From assembly GCA_964540965.1 (NCBI GenBank), contig CAZIOT010000003.1:186001-250000 (forward strand): a stretch of 64,000 nt of DNA, read 5' to 3'. Both the position numbers and the translations under genes were made by a program. Position 1 is the stretch's first letter; every line of letters starts with the position of its first letter. Below, one piece after another: positions 50,258 to 59,917 of this stretch. Source of the DNA: JADYZU01 sp964540965 (GTDB lineage: Bacteria > Pseudomonadota > Alphaproteobacteria > Rhodobacterales > Rhodobacteraceae). Below the pieces are notes generated by a model. That model saw only the letters and a list, made by a program, of their open reading frames with translations. It was not told the DNA's origin and searched no databases.

Positions 50258-52162
50258 TCAGAAGTCCGTCTCCACATAGACGCCCGAGCAGTCATAAGCG
50301 ACCGCCGCTGCCGTGGCCCCATTGTTCATGAACAGCCTCGGTGACAGGAACTGCGTGTTGGCAGGCAGGTCGGTGGTTATCTCCTGCTCGAACACCGCGC
50401 CCGAAACCTCGTCGACCGTCCGCACCCAGACCGAGTTGCCATTAGGCGGTGCCGCGATGAACAGGGTCAGCACCCCGCCCGTCGCGATGGCGAAACTCGC
50501 TCCCAAGTCGGTCAGAGTGGGCGCGCCGGTGCCATCGTTCGCGACCAGCTGCCAGCGTGTGTGGGTGCCGCGCTGGAAGCCGATACCGATGCAGTTGATG
50601 GCTGCTGCCAGCGTCAGCGTGGCGGCCAGCGCGGCGGTTGATCCATAGAGGCCGAAGAACGCCATGCCGGTCGCCTGTAGGGTTGTCAGCGAAATCCGCG
50701 TGACGAAGGTCCAGCCGCCCAGCCCCGCCGCATTGCCGCGCCAGCAGGCCCAACCGGCAGAACGCTGTTCGGCCGCTGAGTCCACCACCGCCGCCGAAGT
50801 CAGCCGCCAGCGGCGCATGCTCGCGGCAAGGTTCGTCGCAGCCAGCGTCGGGTGCGAAACCGTTCCGACCGAGGTGATCGGCAGGCCTTCGGTTGTGATC
50901 GTGGTGGTGACAGAGGGCGACCAGTTGGCGATCCGGTTCACTCCAAAATGCGGCTGCAGGGGGAAGTCCCGCCCCGAGGGGCGCATCACGTCGATCCACG
51001 GCGCTCCGGCGCGGTTGCGGGCATAGACCGATGCCTTGCCAGAGGGCGGCGGGGGCGGCGCGGCGCTGAGGCCGGGCAGGACCGTGGGCTGCGGCAATTC
51101 CACCTGGCCGTTCGTGCGGTCGATCCGGATCGCGTCGAAGAAGGCCGACCCGTCTGGGCTGACCTTGAAGCTGAAGTCGTCGTTACCCAGCAACCCGACT
51201 AACGCGCGGGCGGAGAAGCCGGTCTTGAAGGCAAAGGCCGCGTCGTTCCCGACGGCCGCCTTGTTCACGGAGGCCTCGATCCCGGCGCCTGCGTGGTTCA
51301 GCAGCACTGCAGGCGTATTCACCGACAGCCGGTTGGTGCTGTCAGCGCTGGCCCCACCAAGGCCGAGCATCTGGGCGGTGAGGTTCGCCTGCGGCATGCC
51401 GACCTGCGTCACCGTATTGGCGAAGGTGACCGTGGGCGTGTTCACCACCGTCGTGCCCCCCGCCCCGGCAGTGGACGAGCCGATGTTGACGACCGTGGTC
51501 GAGCCGGAGACGCCACCGGTGCCTAGGTTCAGGGTCTTGGTGGTGCCGCTGGTCGTGACCCCGGTGCCAAGCCCATAGGTGGCCGTGCCGTTCGAGGTGC
51601 CGATCGTGGCGGTGGCGCCGGAGGCCGTCAGCGTCCCCGAGAAGGTCTTGTTGCCGGTGAAGGTCTGCGTGCCCGCGAGGATCGCCAGTTCGGACGACGT
51701 ATTCGGCAGCGTGTAGCTGCGGGTGGTGCCCGCGCTGATCGCCGCCAGCGACAGAGTAGCCTTCTTCGTGGGATCGGCGTCGTTAATGAGGCTGAACACC
51801 GCGTCCGACACCTCGCGCGGCTCGCCCGGAACCGTCCAGGCGCTACCGGTCCAGACAAGGATGAGGCCCTCGGCCGCGACCCATGTGAGCCAGCCGGTGC
51901 GGGGCACCAGCCGGATCCAGGCGCCATCGACCCAGAAGGCGATATCAAGATCCCAGCCCGCCCAGAGGCCGGTGGCCCCCGCAGCAACGAGATGCCGGTC
52001 GCCCTCGGCGGGGCTGGCCGGAGGCGTGGTCCGCGTGCGGTCGAGAACCGAGAGCTGCACCATGGCATCAAGGAGCCGCAGCGCCTCGTTGTGGGTGACA
52101 TGCTTCTGCGCCTGGGCGGCCAGGATAAACGGCAGCCCAAGATGTGTCGTCGTGTCCGACAT
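50258..52162 (-). CDS. DUF2793 phage tail fibre-like protein
   Basis: A 634-residue protein. The N-terminal DUF2793 domain (about 1-110, TTHLGLPFILAAQAQKHVTH, WAGWDLDIAFWVDGAW) is attached to a long Thr/Gly/Ser-rich region (about 150-330) and a C-terminal beta-rich domain (about 400-634), the look of a tail fibre or spike. It follows the tail-tip gene by ten bases in the same operon. The start ATG 52162 follows AAGGAGG. It is the last gene of the phage operon in this window. Confidence 0.85.
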   Translation of the reverse strand: MSDTTTHLGLPFILAAQAQKHVTHNEALRLLDAMVQLSVLDRTRTTPPASPAEGDRHLVAAGATGLWAGWDLDIAFWVDGAWIRLVPRTGWLTWVAAEGLILVWTGSAWTVPGEPREVSDAVFSLINDADPTKKATLSLAAISAGTTRSYTLPNTSSELAILAGTQTFTGNKTFSGTLTASGATATIGTSNGTATYGLGTGVTTSGTTKTLNLGTGGVSGSTTVVNIGSSTAGAGGTTVVNTPTVTFANTVTQVGMPQANLTAQMLGLGGASADSTNRLSVNTPAVLLNHAGAGIEASVNKAAVGNDAAFAFKTGFSARALVGLLGNDDFSFKVSPDGSAFFDAIRIDRTNGQVELPQPTVLPGLSAAPPPPPSGKASVYARNRAGAPWIDVMRPSGRDFPLQPHFGVNRIANWSPSVTTTITTEGLPITSVGTVSHPTLAATNLAASMRRWRLTSAAVVDSAAEQRSAGWACWRGNAAGLGGWTFVTRISLTTLQATGMAFFGLYGSTAALAATLTLAAAINCIGIGFQRGTHTRWQLVANDGTGAPTLTDLGASFAIATGGVLTLFIAAPPNGNSVWVRTVDEVSGAVFEQEITTDLPANTQFLSPRLFMNNGATAAAVAYDCSGVYVETDF

Positions 52163-52172
52163 GGATCCTCCT

Positions 52173-55100
52173 TCAGAATGTAAGCCGGACCGATCGCGGG
52201 GTGCCGCTCCCGGCGAGTTGCGAGAGCTGGACGATCCGGATGTCGAGACTGTCGCCGGGCCCGAGCAGCGCGCCCCAATCCGCGATCTGGGCGGCGCCCG
52301 TGTAGACGACACTGGTGGTGGCGGCCTGCAGCGTGCGCATCACCGCGGCACCGTCGAGAATGGCGACCTCATAGGCTTCGACCCCCTCGGACATCGGCAC
52401 ATCGGCCACTTCCCAGCTGTCCGCCACCAGCGCCCGGTCCCGGCGCGTCCAGCGGATCGTCAGATCGCCGGGGGTCCGTCCCCGCGAGGCGGGCTGCTCG
52501 ACATGGGCGACGGCGAAGGGCTTGAGCCCGCGCCCCGTCGGCGTGAAGGCGACCTCGGCGTAGCTCGCGTCCGTCAGCGGCAGGCTCGCGGGCCCGATGC
52601 GCCAGCGCCACGGGAGCCCAAGATCCGCCGGGGTGATGCGCAGCCGCGCAAGGGTGTCATCCAGCACCACGATGCGCGCACCCGGTGCCACGCTTGCCGC
52701 CATCACCTGCTCTGTCCCCCTCTGGCCCCGTAGCAGTCGGGACAGCCGGTAGCGCCCCGGCGCGACGAGGTCGGCCCGGGCCGCCTGCAGGATCTCCCAG
52801 GCGCCGAGGGCGCTCTCGACGGCAAAGGCATTCGCGCCGCCGAAGAGCGCGATGTCTGTCACGCTCGAGAGCTGCCCCCCCGGCAGGTCCACCTCGACGC
52901 TGTTGGCAAGGTCCCAGCGCGAGGTCGGCCCGGCCTTCAGGGCGGAAGCGAGCACGCCGACCGTCGCCCGGCCGGTGACCCTGTCGAGGAGGGTGAAGCC
53001 GTCGTCCGACAGGCTGCGGAAGACGGCGAGGCTCCCCGGCCAGGGCTGGGCGTTAGCTGCCATCCGCGGCTGGTGCGCCACCTCGTCCTCGGCGAGTTGC
53101 GGCAGGTCCAGCAGCAGGACCTCCGGCGCCCCGAACACCACCGCCCGGGTGAGGCCGGTTGCGCGCGGTTGACCGGGCGGCAGATCGTGGACCGCCTGGT
53201 CCTGTCGGATCGCCGAGATGCCGCGTGCGGGGCCGTCGGCGACGGACAGGAGGCGCAGCTGCATCCGGCGGCCGTCCTGCGCGAGATCGATCACGTCGCC
53301 CGGATCGAGCGCCAGCCGCGAGGGAGGAAGGCGGAAGCTCGCCGTCTCGCGCCCGACCCAGACCTCCTGCAGCGCCCGCCGACAGCGCCGTTCGCCCTCC
53401 TCGGGCGGCACGGCCATCGGAAACGCCTCCGCCGTGACCCGGGACGCCGCGACCGTGACCCGCCGCGCCTCCACCACAACGGCGTCGAACTCCTCGTCGG
53501 AGCGGGCGAGCTGCCACTTCAGCGCCTGCGGCAGTTCGGTCTCCTGGCCGCGCACCAGCTCGAAGGGCTCCCCGCGCCCGGCGTCTGCAGCGACCATGTC
53601 CTCCGGGCTCACCTCGGCAATCGGACCCATCCCGCGCATCCGGAAGCGCAGAACGCCCTCGCTCTCGACGGCGTCGAAACCGAAGTGCCGCGCCAGCGTT
53701 CCAAGGCTCGTTCGCGGGGCCTCGAGGGCGGTGATGGCAAAGCCCTCGACCGCGCCCCAGAGACCGCTGACATCGACGCGTTCCGGGGGCAGACCCGCCC
53801 GCGTGCAGAGGTCGCGCACCAAGGCTGCCAGCGAGACCGAGCCGAGGCGCCCGGTCAGCCAGTGGCCGAGGCGCCAGTTCTCCCCATCGGTCCAGACATC
53901 GCTGATCTGCGGAAAGAACGGATAGGGCCGCGCGTCCCAGGTCCAGGCCGCACAGTGCGCAAGGTCCACCATCGTCGCGCCATAGACCGAGGAGACCGGG
54001 TTGTGCGCCGGATCCGACCAGTAGCCGAGGGTCGCCTCGAGATAGGCGCGCTGCATGGCATCGTCGCGCCAGCCGCGCGAGGCATGGGGCACAGCGCCCT
54101 CCGATGATCGCGGATCGACGAACACGTTCGGCTGGTTTGCACCTCGATCGATAGCGGGACAACCGAACTCGGTGAACACGATCGGCTTTGATTGCGGCTG
54201 CCAGACGGTGGGCTCGGCCGCGCGCGCCCCGCCCGGTCGATTGAAGTGCCAGCGGCGCCACCAGTCGCGCAGCCCCTTGACGCGGAACACCCAAGGCTCG
54301 CCCTGTTCCTCGACCAGCGCGGCGCCGGTATGGGCAGTGAGCCAGTCGTCGGCCGCTTGCAGGCGATCGTGCAACGCTTCCAGCCAGACGAGGCTCGCCC
54401 GGAACGGCGGGTCAAGCAGCAGGAGTTCCGCCAGCGTCGCGACGATCTCGCCGTGCCAATAGCCGTAATAGAGCGCCTCACCGCCAGACCAGGCGCCGCG
54501 CATGCTGCCTGCTAGCGTCCAGCGGCTGTCGAGATAGGTCCAGGCCTTCAGGGCAAGACGGTCGGCGAGATCCCGGCGCGTGCCGGTGGCGTTCCAGTCC
54601 CCGGCCTTGCGCAGATAGGTACAGGCCCGCAGGATCAGGGCAGCCAGATGCGGCTCGTCGTAATCGGTGATGACGCCCGTGGGCAGGAAGGTCGTGGGCG
54701 GGGGCAGCGCACCGCTGGTCCAGGCGCCGTCAAGCCAGGTCAGGAAGTCGCTCAGCACCTGAAGCGCGGTCGCCCGGCCCGTCGCATGGGCCGCGAGCCC
54801 GTCGGCCCGCCAGAGGTAGCGGGCCGTCGCGTCGATGGCCCGGTACTGGTAGCCGCCCCAGAAGCTGTTCGGATCGTGCCAGGTGTAGATCCAGCTCCCC
54901 GGCGTGCCGCCTACGTCGTCCGCCTCGGGCCGATCCCAGACATAAGCATGCGCCATGGGGCCGCGCACGCCGGTCGTGGCTTGCCAGGCATCCTGTGCGT
55001 CGCGCAGGAACTCGGCCTGCACCCGCGCGCCGGTTGCCGCATCGGCTCCGCCGATCTCCATCCAGACATCAGGCGCCTGGTAGCCGATGCCCGGGACCCC

Positions 55101-58100
55101 GCGCCAGGAGATGACCTCGCCGTTCAGCATATTCGTGGTGAAGGGCACGAGCCAGGGCACATAGGGGTGCGGATCCTGCGAGAGCGGCCGGAAGCTCACG
55201 AGCCGCATCGTGTGCGGGACCGGGATGACGTCGATCAGCCCCGCGACGCGGATGGTCACCGGCCCGGTCAGCGGTGCCCCGTCCGACATCCGCGTGAAGC
55301 TCGCGAGCGGCAGGGTGAAGGTCTGGATCCCGGTCCCCGAGAGGTTGAGCCACGCCCAGTAGCGCGTGGCGGGCGAGAAGCTGACGGCCGTGTCCAGGAA
55401 GACCGCCACGGCGCCGGAGGGGACAGAGCTGCCGATCCGGACCACCATGCTGTCCCCGGCCGGAAGATCGAGCGTGATCAGCTTGCCCAGCTGGGATTCG
55501 CCGGAGCCAGAGGCAATGTCGGCGCGGACATAGCCCGAGGGGATCTCGCGATACCAGGTCGTGGCCCGGGTCTCATAGACGAAGGTGCCGCTGACCTGCT
55601 GGTCGCTTTCCACCATGGGCCGGAAGATCCAGCGCGCATCGTCGACCTCAAAGGCGCGCAGCGTGTTTGCTTTCGCGACCTCGCGCATGGATGACCAGCG
55701 TGATCCGCCATGCAGCGCATCCATCGCGTCGAAGGCCAGCAGCGACCAACGCAGGCTGTCGCCCGCACAGGCGATCTCGGTCGGTTCGAGAAGGCGCCAG
55801 GTCGGCCAGGCCTCATAGGGCGCGCCAGTCTCGAGGAGGCGACCGTCGTCATGCGAATAGCAGACGAGAGCCCGCATCGACGCGCCGGGGGCCACGACCT
55901 TGATGGTGCAGCCCTCGCTGTCGATCTCGGGGCTGCCATCAAGGGGGTAAGTGGTGCCGATCACCGGGCTGTAGGGGTTTTGCCAAAGGAGCGAGGCATC
56001 AAGGGCGCGCACATGGTAGACCTTGCCCACGAGATGACCCTTCAGGGCCCGGGGGATCGTGCCGCGCATGCGCCCGCCGCCGATGGAGACGAAGTCGACC
56101 TCCGCGCCGAGCACGATCTCCTGCAGCTGGACCCGGCCCTTGGCCCCGTTCAGCCAGTGCGGCAGGAAGGTGGTGGCCGGGTTGCCGTCGAAGGGGCGGC
56201 GGTAGAACACCTCCTCGAGGGGTGCGGCGAGAAGTCGGCTGCGCTCGGACCAGGAGGCGGCAAGGTCGGGGCGCGACGCCTGCAGGGCGCGCGCCGCGAT
56301 GGCCGAGGCCCAGATCAGGATGAACTGCCCCTCCGAGGTGCCGCTCGCGGGGTGGAAATACCCGCCGCGGCCGATCTCGGCATGGACGGCATTGGCCACG
56401 AGGCCGGTTGGCCCGATCACCCAGGGCGCAGGTGTCCCGTTGGCCACGGCCGCATCGCGCACAAACGGCAGGCTGTCGGCGATGGGGGTGCGCAGTTGCA
56501 GCGCCCGGTCCGTGGCGTTGGCATAGAACCAGTCATGGCCCTCGCCGCCCTCGATGTTCGATTGCAGATAGGTGCGGGAATGGATCGTGCGGTCGGGTGC
56601 GGCGTCGAGATGGTCCTGCCCGTCCCGCCAATCCGAGAGCGGCATGTAATTGTCGATGCCGATCACATCGATGGCTTCGTCGGCCCAGAGCGGGTCGAGA
56701 TGGAAGTAGAGATCGCCCGAGCCATCCTCGGGCCGGTGGCCTGCATATTCCGACCAGTCGGCGGCATAGGTGATCCGGACGCCGGGCCCGAGGATGCGGC
56801 GCACATCGGCCGCGAGCGCGCGCAGGGCCGCCACTGCGGGATAGGTCGATGCGCCCGAGCGCACCTGCGTCAGGCCACGCAGCTCCGAGCCTATTATGAA
56901 GGTGTCGACGCCGCCTGCGGCCTTGCTCAGATGCGCATAGTGAAGAACCATCCGCCGCAGGCTCCATTCGCCCGCGGGGCCGGTGAAGGTAACGGTCGTG
57001 CCCGAGACCGCGAACTGTGCAGGCGTCGCTGTGCCGAAGATCGTACTGACCTGCGTTGCCGCCGCTGCGGTCTTGTCGACCGTCCCGGCCTGGCCCGGCG
57101 CCGGGCTGCAGGTGATGCGACCGCGCCAGGGAAAGACTGGCTGACCGAGTGTCGCCGCGTGATCTCTGTAGGGATCGGGCTTGGTATTGCCTGCAGGGAT
57201 GTCCATCAGGAGGAAGGGATAGAAGGTCACGCCGAGGCCGCGGGCCTTCAGCTCCTGGATCGCCTGGACGACCGAAGCATCGCTCGGCGTGCCGCCGAAG
57301 GCCGGACGGCCCTCGACCTGGCTGACCACCGGGGCTGCGGCCCGCGTGAGGCCGTTCACCTGCCAGGCCGGGGTCGTGTCCTTGACCGCCGCCTCGACGC
57401 GGGGCTGGATCCGGCAGAGGCCCGCGCGCAGATCGTCGCCGAACCAGGCCACAACGAGGGAGGCGTTGCGCAGCTTCGGGGCCGAGGCCTCGAGCCTATC
57501 GAGCGAGACGCGGAAATCGGCCCGGCCGGGGATCGCCACGGCATTCTCGGCGCTGGTTGCGCCGCCTGCGGTCTTGCGTACAAGCTCTGTCGCATAGGCG
57601 AACTCGCCGGAGGCCGGAATGATGGTCACGGCTTCGACCATCCCCTCGGCGCTCTCGGCATCGTCGAGCGTGCGGAAGACCTCGAAGGTCAGCTGCGGCA
57701 GGCGATTCCCGAAGGCCTCGAGGGGCAGTTCCTCGAAGACGACATAGGCGATGCCTCGGTAGGCAGGGGTATTCTCCGCGCCCATCTTGGCGGCGATGAA
57801 CGGATCCGGGGCCTGGTCGAGGAGCAGCAGGTCAAGCTCGGCTCGCTGGTGNNNNNNNNNNTCGCCGCCGGGATACCAGCGCCAGGTCACGCCCTCCATG
57901 TCCATGGGTTTGCCATCCGCCCAGACCCGGCCGACGCCGCTGATCGGGCCTTCGCAGAGGGCCACGGCGAAACTGGCTGAATAGAGGTACTCGGTCGTCG
58001 TGACCCGGCCCCCGCCGCCACCGCCCTTGCCGCCGCTCGTGGTGGTGCTGGTCTCCTCGCGGAAATCCGTGGCCCAGATGATATTGCCACCGACCCGCAT

Positions 58101-58349
58101 GCGGCCATAGAGCCGCGCCACGATGGCGCCCTCGGTCGCCGAGGTCACGCGCAGGCTGTCGAGGCGCGCGCCCTCGATGCGCTGGCCCGGCGCCATCGAG
58201 GCGATGAGCCAGCTGTCGACGACGGAGCCTACGGCGGACCCGATCATGCCGCCGATGGCCGCCCCGGAGATCGCCGTGCCGAGCAGCGTGATGCCGCCGA
58301 AGCCCGCACCGATGGCGGTGCCGACAGCCCCGAGAACCAGACTTGCCAT
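52173..58349 (-). CDS. Giant tail-tip protein (GTA g15/megatron type) with inserted domain
   Basis: A 2058-residue frame, spanning a 10-N gap. N-terminal glycine-rich hydrophobic part (1-60) and a GTA-type tail-hub region; from about 430 a TIM-barrel-like domain (DWSEYAGHRPEDGSGDLYFH) that is interrupted at about residue 622 after RTPIADS and resumes at about 1348 with GEPWVFRVKGLRDWWRRWHF and SKPIVFTEFGCPAIDRGANQ. C-terminal phage-tail and receptor-type domains follow (1650-2058). The ~720-residue insert contains a beta-sandwich-like part and a helical-repeat part (GGYQYRAIDATARYLWRADG, GGEALYYGYWHGEIVATLAE) suggestive of an alpha/alpha glycosidase fold; this is inference. Canonical GTA g15 is about 1300 residues. 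Confidence 0.85.
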   Translation of the reverse strand: MASLVLGAVGTAIGAGFGGITLLGTAISGAAIGGMIGSAVGSVVDSWLIASMAPGQRIEGARLDSLRVTSATEGAIVARLYGRMRVGGNIIWATDFREETSTTTSGGKGGGGGGRVTTTEYLYSASFAVALCEGPISGVGRVWADGKPMDMEGVTWRWYPGGXXXXHQRAELDLLLLDQAPDPFIAAKMGAENTPAYRGIAYVVFEELPLEAFGNRLPQLTFEVFRTLDDAESAEGMVEAVTIIPASGEFAYATELVRKTAGGATSAENAVAIPGRADFRVSLDRLEASAPKLRNASLVVAWFGDDLRAGLCRIQPRVEAAVKDTTPAWQVNGLTRAAAPVVSQVEGRPAFGGTPSDASVVQAIQELKARGLGVTFYPFLLMDIPAGNTKPDPYRDHAATLGQPVFPWRGRITCSPAPGQAGTVDKTAAAATQVSTIFGTATPAQFAVSGTTVTFTGPAGEWSLRRMVLHYAHLSKAAGGVDTFIIGSELRGLTQVRSGASTYPAVAALRALAADVRRILGPGVRITYAADWSEYAGHRPEDGSGDLYFHLDPLWADEAIDVIGIDNYMPLSDWRDGQDHLDAAPDRTIHSRTYLQSNIEGGEGHDWFYANATDRALQLRTPIADSLPFVRDAAVANGTPAPWVIGPTGLVANAVHAEIGRGGYFHPASGTSEGQFILIWASAIAARALQASRPDLAASWSERSRLLAAPLEEVFYRRPFDGNPATTFLPHWLNGAKGRVQLQEIVLGAEVDFVSIGGGRMRGTIPRALKGHLVGKVYHVRALDASLLWQNPYSPVIGTTYPLDGSPEIDSEGCTIKVVAPGASMRALVCYSHDDGRLLETGAPYEAWPTWRLLEPTEIACAGDSLRWSLLAFDAMDALHGGSRWSSMREVAKANTLRAFEVDDARWIFRPMVESDQQVSGTFVYETRATTWYREIPSGYVRADIASGSGESQLGKLITLDLPAGDSMVVRIGSSVPSGAVAVFLDTAVSFSPATRYWAWLNLSGTGIQTFTLPLASFTRMSDGAPLTGPVTIRVAGLIDVIPVPHTMRLVSFRPLSQDPHPYVPWLVPFTTNMLNGEVISWRGVPGIGYQAPDVWMEIGGADAATGARVQAEFLRDAQDAWQATTGVRGPMAHAYVWDRPEADDVGGTPGSWIYTWHDPNSFWGGYQYRAIDATARYLWRADGLAAHATGRATALQVLSDFLTWLDGAWTSGALPPPTTFLPTGVITDYDEPHLAALILRACTYLRKAGDWNATGTRRDLADRLALKAWTYLDSRWTLAGSMRGAWSGGEALYYGYWHGEIVATLAELLLLDPPFRASLVWLEALHDRLQAADDWLTAHTGAALVEEQGEPWVFRVKGLRDWWRRWHFNRPGGARAAEPTVWQPQSKPIVFTEFGCPAIDRGANQPNVFVDPRSSEGAVPHASRGWRDDAMQRAYLEATLGYWSDPAHNPVSSVYGATMVDLAHCAAWTWDARPYPFFPQISDVWTDGENWRLGHWLTGRLGSVSLAALVRDLCTRAGLPPERVDVSGLWGAVEGFAITALEAPRTSLGTLARHFGFDAVESEGVLRFRMRGMGPIAEVSPEDMVAADAGRGEPFELVRGQETELPQALKWQLARSDEEFDAVVVEARRVTVAASRVTAEAFPMAVPPEEGERRCRRALQEVWVGRETASFRLPPSRLALDPGDVIDLAQDGRRMQLRLLSVADGPARGISAIRQDQAVHDLPPGQPRATGLTRAVVFGAPEVLLLDLPQLAEDEVAHQPRMAANAQPWPGSLAVFRSLSDDGFTLLDRVTGRATVGVLASALKAGPTSRWDLANSVEVDLPGGQLSSVTDIALFGGANAFAVESALGAWEILQAARADLVAPGRYRLSRLLRGQRGTEQVMAASVAPGARIVVLDDTLARLRITPADLGLPWRWRIGPASLPLTDASYAEVAFTPTGRGLKPFAVAHVEQPASRGRTPGDLTIRWTRRDRALVADSWEVADVPMSEGVEAYEVAILDGAAVMRTLQAATTSVVYTGAAQIADWGALLGPGDSLDIRIVQLSQLAGSGTPRSVRLTF
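57852..57861. other. Assembly gap (10 Ns) inside the tail-tip gene
   Basis: Ten ambiguous bases at about residue 164 of the tail-tip protein. The frame continues on both sides, but the residues just after the gap (HQRAELDLLLLDQ) do not resemble the expected family sequence between WRWYPG and QAPDPFIAAK, so about 10-15 residues around the gap may be wrong. Confidence 0.95.
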
Positions 58350-58368
58350 GGATGTTCAGACGTCCTCT

Positions 58369-58830
58369 TCAGGTGCGCTCGGTTGGTGTCAATCGGCGCG
58401 GAAAGCGGAAAGCGAAGGCGATGCGTCGCCTCCAGGCCGAGGTCAGGGGCTCCTCGATCACGCCAAGGCGCTCATAGGCATGAACGAAGCGATCCGGGCC
58501 GGTCAGCACGCCCACGTGCTTGGCGATGGACCCGTCCCGCATACGAAAGACGACGAGATCACCCTCCCGGGCTTCCCCGACGGCGATCGGGATCAAGGCA
58601 CGGGCGGCGCCTTCGACCAGGACTTCGCGCTGGCCGACCTCGCCCCAGCCCCGGCTGTAGGGCGGCACGGGCACCGGTTCTGCACCGTTGATCTCGCGCC
58701 AGATCCCGCGGGCAAGGCCGAGGCAGTCACAGCCGACGCCCTTCAGGCTGGCCTGGTCGTGATAGGGTGTCCCGATCCAGGACCGCGCGATCGCCACCAC
58801 CCGGACTGGATCTGCCGCTTCCGGTGTCAC
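58369..58830 (-). CDS. NlpC/P60 family peptidoglycan hydrolase (GTA g14 type)
   Basis: A 153-residue tail-associated NlpC/P60 cysteine peptidase. Catalytic Cys is in GCDCLGLA (about residue 35), the His in AKHVGVL, and a further HAYE motif follows. In GTA-type tails it cuts the peptidoglycan of the recipient cell to let DNA through. The start is GTG 58830, overlapping the DUF2163 stop by four bases. Confidence 0.92.
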   Translation of the reverse strand: MTPEAADPVRVVAIARSWIGTPYHDQASLKGVGCDCLGLARGIWREINGAEPVPVPPYSRGWGEVGQREVLVEGAARALIPIAVGEAREGDLVVFRMRDGSIAKHVGVLTGPDRFVHAYERLGVIEEPLTSAWRRRIAFAFRFPRRLTPTERT

Positions 58831-59711
58831 AGCACGCTCCCGTCATGGGTGCCGTCCTTGGTGGCGTAGCGGATGACCGCGTCCTGACCCGGGATATGCG
58901 GAAAGCCGCGGAAGTTCGCGACATTGGCAAACTTCGCCCGGCAGGTGTCGAGCCGCTTGTCGCAGCCCGCGCGCAAGATGAAGGCATCCCCCAGCGCAAG
59001 GACCCGAACCGGGGCCTCGAGAAGAACAAGGCTCACGGCACCGTCCGCCACATCGTGCAGCATGACCTCGGCGCGACGGCCAGCATTGGCGCCCGAGCTC
59101 CAGGTCACCGTGCCCCCGGCAAACCAGCCCGGCGCATAGGCTCCGAGGCCGGAGGCGAGGAAGGTCCGGTCGCGGAGAACCTCGAATATCACACCGCTCG
59201 CGCGATAGGCCGAGGCATCGAGATCGATCCGGCACCGTCCGTCGCCGAGGTCCGCGTCACAGGTCGCCTGGAAGGCCCGGCCGACCGTCTGCTGCAGCAC
59301 ATGCGCCATGCTGCGCACCTCGGCGACAAAAGAGATACGCCCGCGCCGGATCTCGCCGATCGAGCCCCGGCGCATCAGCACGCGCTGCGTCACCTCCTGC
59401 CAGTTGACGCGCCAGACCTCGACGGCGGCATTGTCCCAGCGGCCGTCGAGAATGTCGGTCTCCGTGATCCGGTCCGAGGTCAGGACACCCTCGGCATCCT
59501 GCGCATCCACCGCGAGATCGGATCCGGACCGCAGTTCCGAGGCCGTCAGCCCGCTTTCCGGCTCGAACTCGGTGCCGTCGAAGGTGAGTGTCCGGTCGTG
59601 GTCGGTGAAGCCAAAGGTCACCTCGTCAGACCGGGTGATGCGCCAGCACCAGGCCAGCGTCGTCGTGCCAGCCTCAAGATGCGCCTGAAGGGCGGGAGAG
59701 AGGGACTTCAC
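58827..59711 (-). CDS. DUF2163 tail protein (GTA g13 type)
   Basis: A 294-residue protein of the DUF2163/TIGR02218 family, a hub component at the tail tip. It has the family opening (LQAHLEAGTTTLAWCWRI), GFTDHDRTL, and the C-terminal Cys-rich GCDKRLDTCRAKFANVANFR with FPHIPGQDAV. It overlaps the small membrane gene and the NlpC gene on either side by four bases, so the whole run is translationally coupled. Confidence 0.92.
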   Translation of the reverse strand: MKSLSPALQAHLEAGTTTLAWCWRITRSDEVTFGFTDHDRTLTFDGTEFEPESGLTASELRSGSDLAVDAQDAEGVLTSDRITETDILDGRWDNAAVEVWRVNWQEVTQRVLMRRGSIGEIRRGRISFVAEVRSMAHVLQQTVGRAFQATCDADLGDGRCRIDLDASAYRASGVIFEVLRDRTFLASGLGAYAPGWFAGGTVTWSSGANAGRRAEVMLHDVADGAVSLVLLEAPVRVLALGDAFILRAGCDKRLDTCRAKFANVANFRGFPHIPGQDAVIRYATKDGTHDGSVL

Positions 59712-59917
59712 TTCCGCCCCCAGCCGCGCAAGAGCGCGAGAGAGGCCAGTGCCGAGGACACGACCCCGCCTGCCGCGCCGGTCAGGGCGTAGAGATTGAA
59801 GGGCCTGAGGTCGAAATTCCCCGTCGCCAGATCGAACTCCGCCAGCCCCGCCATGGCGAGGCCCGAGGCGACAAGACAGGCGAGATAGACGAGGCCGCGC
59901 GCAATGGTCCAGTTCAT
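59708..59917 (-). CDS. Small phage membrane protein (69 aa)
   Basis: A 69-residue protein with two hydrophobic segments (about 5-25 and 38-60, YALTGAAGGVVSSALASLALL) between the lysozyme gene and the DUF2163 gene. Start at ATG 59917 (MNWTIARG), four-base overlap with the lysozyme stop. Position and topology suggest a holin, pinholin or spanin-like role; sequence does not decide which. Confidence 0.6.
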   Translation of the reverse strand: MNWTIARGLVYLACLVASGLAMAGLAEFDLATGNFDLRPFNLYALTGAAGGVVSSALASLALLRGWGRK

